A DNA stretch of 64,000 bases from assembly GCF_963855985.1 (NCBI RefSeq), contig NC_087095.1:17370001-17434000 (forward strand), in the 5' to 3' direction. How positions within the stretch are numbered: position 1 is the stretch's first letter; each line of letters starts with the position of its first letter. Both the position numbers and the translations under genes were made by a program. Of the stretch, positions 58,288-64,000 are shown piece by piece. The DNA is from Ostrinia nubilalis (taxonomy: Eukaryota; Arthropoda; Insecta; Lepidoptera; Crambidae). A model generated the notes under the pieces. It saw only the letters and a list, made by a program, of their open reading frames with translations. It was not told where the DNA came from and did no database searches.

Positions 58288-61200
58288 CTACACATCCAGT
58301 TCCAGTTCTGCAGATAGTGTTAGAGTCAGACAGGTGCGAGGGACACTAGGCATAGGTATTTCATCACATTTGAATACCACGTGACATCCACATGACACTC
58401 AATTATTTACCTATTGAAGTTCTCTTAAGACTTTATTTAAGTTCGTTTCAAATGTCACCACACGTCCAGCTGCGCCAGAAAGTCTGGAGATGGTGTTGGT
58501 TAATCGACAGTGACGGGGACATGTTTAAGGGATCGAAGCACCACCAGTCGAGGCACACGCAATACCATGTTTCTTTAAAAGTTCAAAAAAGCGCTAAAAA
58601 GTTCTGCAGATGATTATGGTTCGACGACATAGACGGGGACAGGTGTAAGTGATCGAGGTACCACTAGTTCATCACATTGACCTATTTAATTACTTCATCC
58701 GCACACTTCTATATGTAGATGTAAAGTTCTGCAGAGAGTGGTGGATCAACGGCAGACACTGGGACAGGCGAGGGTCATCAGTCTTAACTCATCAATCACA
58801 CGTGACGAACACGTATCATGAGTTTTTATGGACTAAATTAGTTTAGTTCTTTAGTTTTATACACGTCCAATTGCGCCAGAGAGTTCTCCAGAGAGTGATG
58901 GTTCAACGACAGAGACGGGACAGGTTTAAGCGATCGAGGCATCACCAGTTGAGCACCAGTTCTACATGTCCAGCTGCGTCCAGATCACTTTAGAGGCAAA
59001 CACCATATTCCACGTGACAAACACGTATCACGCAATAAGGACTATATTGGTTCATCATAAGTCACTTCTACACGTCCAGCTGCGCTAAAAAGTTCTGGAG
59101 ATGGTGGTGGTTGGGTGGCAGAGACCGGGACAGACAAGGGATCACTTTTATTGTCCATCACATCACCACATGACAACCGTATCACGGAATAGTTATTACG
59201 GACTAAATTCATTCATATTTAAAGTCACTGCTCCTACACGTCCAGCTGCGCTAAAAAGTTCTGTAGATGATGATAGTTGGGAGGCAGAGACCGGGACATA
59301 TGAGGGATCACTTTTGTCCATCACTTTTAACCACGTATCACGAGTTATTACGGACTAAATTAGTTCATCTTAAAAGTCACTTCTACACGTCCAGTTGCGC
59401 CAAAAAGTTCTGGAGATGATGGTGGTTCAACGACAGAAACGAGGACAAGCGATCGAGGCACCACATGTTTCTTTATAGTTCATCGCATTGACTTTAATTA
59501 CTTAATCTTAAAAGTCTCTTCTACACGTCCAGTTGCGCGAGAAAGTTCTGCAGATGGTGGTGGTTCAACGGTAGAGACGGGGACAGGTGTAAGCAATTGA
59601 GGCACCACTTGTTCATCACATTGACTTATTTAATTAGTTCATACGATTACTCTTCGTACACGTCTAGTTGCGCAGTTAGTGGCAGAGAGTGAGACAGATG
59701 CCAGGAGGGATTAATATGCATATTTCATCACATTTAATTTTGACAACCACGTGACATCCATTTGTCAACCATATGAAATTCACTTGACACCCACGTGACA
59801 CGCATTAAAGACGTCTTTAAATAATTTCATCTCAAATGTCACTTCTACACGTCTAATTGCGCCAGAGAGTTCTGTGGTGATGGTTTAACGGCATAGACTG
59901 GGACATCATCATCACTTCTAACTCATCAATCACACGTGACAAACACGTATCACGCAATAAGGACTATATTGGTTCATCATAAAAGTCACTTCTACACGTC
60001 CAGCTGCGCGAGAAAGTTCTGCAGAGAGTGGGACAGATGAGGACAGATGAGGAATCACTTTAAAGGCATCGTTCAACACTCCTAACGGACAAACACATAT
60101 TCCACGTATCACGCAATAAGTATCAAATTAGTTCATTTTTAATGTCACTGCTTCTTATCCTATACTTCTAGTTGCGCGAGAAAGTTCTGCAGATGATGGT
60201 GGTTAGGCGGCAGAGACCAGAGCAAACGAAGGATCACTTTTGTCAATCACTTCTAACCACGTGACTACCACGTAGGGAACACATTAAAATCGGCATTTTC
60301 CGTCATTTTTAGCCACGTGACAACCACGGAATAAGGACTAAATTCATTCATTTTTAAAGTCACTTCTACACGTCCAGCTGTGCCAGAAAGTTCTGCAGAT
60401 GGAGGTGATTGGGCGGCAGAAACGGGGACAGGTTTAAGCGATCGAGGCATCACCAGTTGAGCACCAGTTTTACAGTTCTGCAGAGAGTGGTGGATCAACG
60501 GCAGAGGCTGGGACAGATGAGGGATCACTTTAAAGGCATCGTTCAACACTCCTAACGGACAAACACATATTCCACGTATCACGCAATAAGGACTATATTG
60601 GTTCATCATAAAAGTCACTTCTACACATCCAGCTGCGCTAAAAAGTTCTGCAGATGATTATGGTTCGACGACATAGACGGGGACAGCTGTAGTGGATGCA
60701 CCAGTAGTTCATCACATTGATTTATTTAATTACTTCATCCGCACACTTCTACACGTCCAGCTGCGTGAGAAAGTTCTGCAGAGTGTTGGATCAACGGCGT
60801 AGACAGTGACAGGCGAGGGTTATCACTCCTAATTCATCAATCACATGTAACGAACACGTATCACGCAATAAGTACTAAATTCATTCATTTTTAATGTCAC
60901 TTCTACACATCTAGTTGCGCTAGAAAGTTCTGCAGATGGTGGTGATTAGGCGGCGGCGGGTGCGGGGGGTGCGGGTTATCACTTCTAACTCATCAATCAC
61001 ACGTGACAAACACGTATCATGAGTTATTACGGACTAAATTAGTACATTTTAGAAGTCACTTCTACACGTCCAGTTGTGCCAGAAAGTTCTGCAGATGGTG
61101 GTGGTTAAACGGTAGAGATGAGAACAGGTGTAAAGGATCAAGGCACCACTAGTTCATCACATTGACTTATTTAATTAGTTCATACGATTACTTTTCGTAC

Positions 61201-62165
61201 ACGTCTAGTTGTGCAGTTAGTGGCAGAGAGTGAGACAATATGCATATTTCATCACATTTGACAACCACGTCACATCCACGTGACACTCATTAAAGTCTTG
61301 CAGAGAGTGACGGATCAACGGCAGAGGCTGGGACAGGCGAGGGTCACTCATATATCCCACGTAACGAACACGTATCACGCAATAAGGACTAAATTCATTC
61401 ATTTTTAATGTCACTTCTACACGTCCAGTTGCGCGAGAAAGTTCTGCAGATGGTGATGATTAGGCGGCGGCGGGTGCGGCGGGTGCGGGTTATCACTTCT
61501 AACTCATCAATCACACGTGACGAACGCGTATCACGCAATAAGGACTAAATTCATTCATTTTTAAAGTCACTGCCCCTACACGTTCAGTTGCGCCCGAGAG
61601 TTCTGCAGAGAGTGACGGATCAACGGCAGAGGCTGGGATCTCATTAAAAGGCATTGGCCGTCATTTTTAGTACGGACTAAATTAGTTCATCTTAAAAGTC
61701 ATTTCTACACGTCCAGCTGCGCCAGAAAGTTCTGCAGAGTGTTGGATCAACGGCATAGACAGTGATAGGCGAGGGCCATCACTCTTAATTTATATATCCC
61801 ACGTGAAAAACGCGTATCACGCAATAAGTATCAAATTAGTTCATTTTTAATGTCACTTCTACACGTCCAGTTGCGCTAAAAAGTTCTGCAGATGGTGGTG
61901 ATTAGGCGGCGGCGGGTGCGGCGGGTGCGGGTTATCACTTCTAACTCATCAATCACACGTGACGAACACGTATCACGCAATAAGGACTAAATTTATTCAT
62001 TTTTAAAGTCACTGCCCCTACACGTTCAGTTGCGCCCGAGAGTTCTGCAGAGAGTGACGGATCAACGGCAGAGGCTGGGATCTCATTAAAAGGCATTGGC
62101 CGTCATTTTTAGCCACGTGACAACCACGCAATAAGGACTAAAATAGTTCATTTTTAATGTCACTT
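58288..62165 (-). repeat. Array of ~25 units derived from the terminal coding exon and downstream sequence of the SH2 gene
   Basis: On the plus strand the core CTACACGTCCAGTTGCGC, followed by an AGAAAGTTCTGCAGA-type block, recurs every 120-200 bp. Examples are near 59069, 59234, 59384, 59520, 59992, 60365, 60619, 60900, 61060, 61415, 61571, 61707, 61858 and 62011. Read on the minus strand the cores encode NHHHLQNFLAQLDV-stop or the variant I(R/H)HSLQNFLAQLDV, the last residues of the adjacent exon. Three units (near 60940, 61460 and 61905) also carry the preceding PHPPHPPPP codons. A higher-order repeat of about 443 bp (61413 to 61856) is visible. Linkers carry ACACGTGAC/CCACGTGAC words and CGTATCACGCAATAAGGACT. 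The array lies downstream of the stop, so it is 3' UTR, a series of alternative last exons, or a nontranscribed satellite. Confidence 0.9.
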
Positions 62166-62411
62166 CTACACGTCCAGTTGCGCTAAAAAGTTCTGCAGAT
62201 GGTGATGATTGGGCGGCGGCGGGTGCGGCGGGTGCGGGTGGGCGCGGCGGGACGCGGGCGGCGCGACGGCGTCGATGTCGGCGTGGTCGCGGCGGTGCGC
62301 GCGCGCCCCGGCCGGCGCCCGCGGCAGGCGGAGCGGCGCCGGGAGCAGTTCCGGCATCACGCTGTGGTGGGTCACTAGGGCGGAGAGAGACGTGAACTCC
62401 TTTGTGAAGCC
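62166..62411 (-). CDS. Last coding exon of an SH2-domain protein
   Basis: On the minus strand a good acceptor (TTTGTTTCCTTCCAG, ending at 62412) opens an 81-codon frame that ends at TAG (62166-62168). The first 30 residues read GFTKEFTSLSALVTHHSVMP and ELLPAPLRLP. This is the C-terminal half of an SH2 domain: the SLSALV helix, the HHS turn, then the final LP-x-L-x-LP strand. SH2 domains bind phosphotyrosine. The FLVR arginine would be in an upstream exon beyond the window. The closest pattern I know is the tensin SH2 (SLSALVYQHS), but a RIN/sprint or adaptor SH2 cannot be excluded. Residues 31-70 are a Pro/Ala/Arg/His-rich, GC-rich linker. The end is HHHLQNFLAQLDV. Those last codons are the seed of the array that starts directly downstream. 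Unlike tensins, no PTB domain follows, so this may be one of several alternative C-termini. Confidence 0.72.
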   Translation of the reverse strand, partial: GFTKEFTSLSALVTHHSVMPELLPAPLRLPRAPAGARAHRRDHADIDAVAPPASRRAHPHPPHPPPPNHHHLQNFLAQLDV

Positions 62412-62963
62412 CTGGAAGGAAACAAATTCAAATTGTGTTTATTGTGAAATCACAGGTACATAAGTCAGTGGGCTAATTCAAATGCATTTGTCGAGAGTAG
62501 AAATCGTCTGTCAAATAATTTTCTAGTAAGCAATTTTGAACTGATTGTCAAGGTAATACAGTTGAAAATTGAATATCAAAGCCAGACTACGCCTAATGTC
62601 AGATCAGCCGATGGTAGATGCCAAATTTCCAATATCGCGTACGAAGACGGAGAACTTTGTCAATATAGTGGTACATAAGGGTCATAATTAGTGGATGCCG
62701 ACGATTTTCGCGCTGTCATCTCAACGACTGCCCACCCTTGTCGTTAGAGCAGTCGACTGGATAGAAAGCATGGAATTAACATGGTGATTGATAAACTAGG
62801 TGCAAATAAGCATAGGTATTTTATAACCACAGAATGCTTTTTGCTTAAATTTGAAAATAAAGGATATTGTTCTGCGTCCATACATCGTTCGCCCCAAGAC
62901 CCCCAAGCAATGAAATAATGATTTTTATATGTGAAATTACTTAACGATTGTCACCTTATACTC
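62412..62963. other. Intron of the SH2 gene (3' part)
   Basis: Follows the acceptor at 62412 upstream on the minus strand. I found no further SH2 exon to the end of the window, so the preceding exon lies outside. Confidence 0.5.
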
Positions 62964-63196
62964 CACTAGCTTTTCGCTCGCGGCTTCGCGCGCGTGGCTT
63001 CGCGCGCGTGGCCTACATTAGGTACCTACATATTTTACGGAACCCTATTATTTTCCAAAATAAAATTTAGCCTGTTACTCGTGGATAATGTAGCTTTCGA
63101 ATGGTGAAAGAATTTAATAAAAACGGTCCAATAGTTTTTGAGTCTATTCATTACAACCAAACAAACAAAGTTTTCCTCTTTATAATATTAGTGTAG
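62964..63196 (+). mobile_element. Short interspersed repeat ending TTTATAATATTAGTGTAGA
   Basis: ACTAGCTTTTCGCTCGCGGC, a duplicated GGCTTCGCGCGCGT (62984-63010), ATTTTACGGAACCCTATTAT and GTCCAATAGTTTTTGAGTCT lead to the TATAATATTAGTGTAGA end. I recognise it as a common lepidopteran element, probably Helitron-related. Confidence 0.6.
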
Positions 63197-63339
63197 ATAC
63201 TTAAAGCACGGATAAGCGGGAGATTCGTTACAATAGGAAAAATGCTTCAGATTTTGAGGTTATTAGCATAACAGAAGTACATTTCCATTTTCTATCTTCT
63301 ATAGGTACTTATAATAAATCTGTAGAGAGGTCAACTCTG

Positions 63340-64000
63340 TACATGAAATATATTTTCAAAATAACTATCAGGGGGTGATACTGATGCCAAAAATGCAATC
63401 AGTAAAATTTTTGTCTGTCTGTCTGTCTGTATGTTCCTTATAGAAACAAAAACTACTCGACGGATTTTAACGAAACTTGGTACAATTATTCTTCATACTC
63501 CTGGGCAGGTTATAGTATACTTAGGAATTCCCACGGGAACAGGAATTAGCGGGAAAATCCTTTTGTATGAAAAATCTAAACCGCTTAAGTTAGACGCTTT
63601 AAATTTCGCACGTAGGTACTTTAGTAAACTAATTCCCACGGGAACTGGAATTCGTGGGAAAATCCCTTTGTATGAAAAATCTAAACCGCTTTAGTTAGAC
63701 GCTTGAAATTTGACATGTAGGTATCTTATTAAACTTAAAGCTTAGTTACAACAGGATATTGCAAAATTCCCACGTGAACGGGAAAAAACATTTGAACGAA
63801 AAAATCTAAACCGCGTAAGATAGATGAAGGGGGTAAAACGGGATCCACGCGTACGAAGTCGCGGGCGGCCGCTAGTTGCTAATAAAACTATTTATTGTCA
63901 AGAATTATATGTATAATAATGCGAATTCCCGTTCCCGTGGGAATTAGTTTACTAAAGTACCTACGTGCGAAATTTAAAGCGTCTAACTTAAGCGGTTTAG
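63340..64000. mobile_element. Helitron-type repeat, tandem and inverted blocks, running off the window
   Basis: 63340-63480 matches the centre of the palindrome at 18403-19800 (TCAGGGGGTGATACTGATGC, CTGTCTGTCTGTCTGTATG). About 105-bp blocks follow (AATTCCCACGGGAACAGG, GGAAAATCCTTTTGTATG, ACGCTTGAAATTTGACATG), repeated near 63522 and 63631. It ends with the Lep1 terminus in minus orientation (ACGGGATCCACGCGTACG, GGCGGCCGCTAGT, to 63876). From 63920 the block reappears inverted (GTGGGAATTAGTTTACTAAA), so another palindrome may continue beyond 64000. Confidence 0.75.

Noticed and set aside
60265..60618. 117-codon minus-strand ORF in the array
   Set aside because: It is a read-through of array units and linkers in a different register from the NFLAQLDV frame.

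Overview
The window looks like nuclear DNA from a moth or butterfly (Lepidoptera). It is AT-rich and intron/intergenic-like. It is packed with repeat families I recognise from lepidopteran genomes: RTE-type non-LTR retrotransposon 3' ends with (GAAC)n or (GAT)n tails, Lep1-type Helitron ends, a tRNA-headed SINE, several TIR MITEs and a Jockey-like reverse transcriptase. The species cannot be named from the sequence. Most open reading frames here are chance frames or repeat debris.

Layout. 1-5.2 kb: a 1.7-kb Helitron-like element with a 144-bp-arm palindrome, then a candidate small spliced gene on the minus strand (4077-4661). 5.2-14.9 kb: sparse DNA with MITEs and RTE tails. 14.9-16.5 kb: a Jockey-like ORF2 fragment split by a second copy of the Helitron-like element. 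16.7-20.3 kb: a TA-flanked TIR element, a 1.4-kb near-perfect palindrome and a palindromic MITE. 20.3-28 kb: scattered MITE and RTE copies. 28.1 kb: a GC-rich Cys-rich remnant resembling a MYND zinc finger. 28.8-29.7 kb: the third Helitron-like copy. 30.8-43 kb: RTE, LINE and Lep1 fragments, two GC-rich single-copy islands and a MITE split by about 1.7 kb. 43.7-47.6 kb: a nested DNA-transposon insertion, an RTE copy with a twin-priming-like inversion and a complete SINE. 49.1-49.7 kb: a 220-bp tandem triplication. 50-54.8 kb: three more TIR elements and a truncated SINE.

55.8-62.4 kb holds the only strong coding sequence. On the plus strand two ORFs lie one base apart: a 40-residue single-pass peptide and the complex I subunit NDUFB1 (MNLL). 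Convergent to them, on the minus strand, is the last coding exon of an SH2-domain protein (62166-62411). Downstream of its stop codon lies a 3.9-kb array of about 25 units averaging roughly 150 bp. Most units re-encode the protein's last codons (consensus about NHHHLQNFLAQLDV-stop), and they differ from one another largely at synonymous positions. I regard this array and the two-ORF NDUFB1 locus as the most interesting signals in the window.

62.9-64 kb is again Helitron-derived repeat, running off the end of the window. The repeats do not form a functional system. They record repeated nesting, inversion and palindrome formation.
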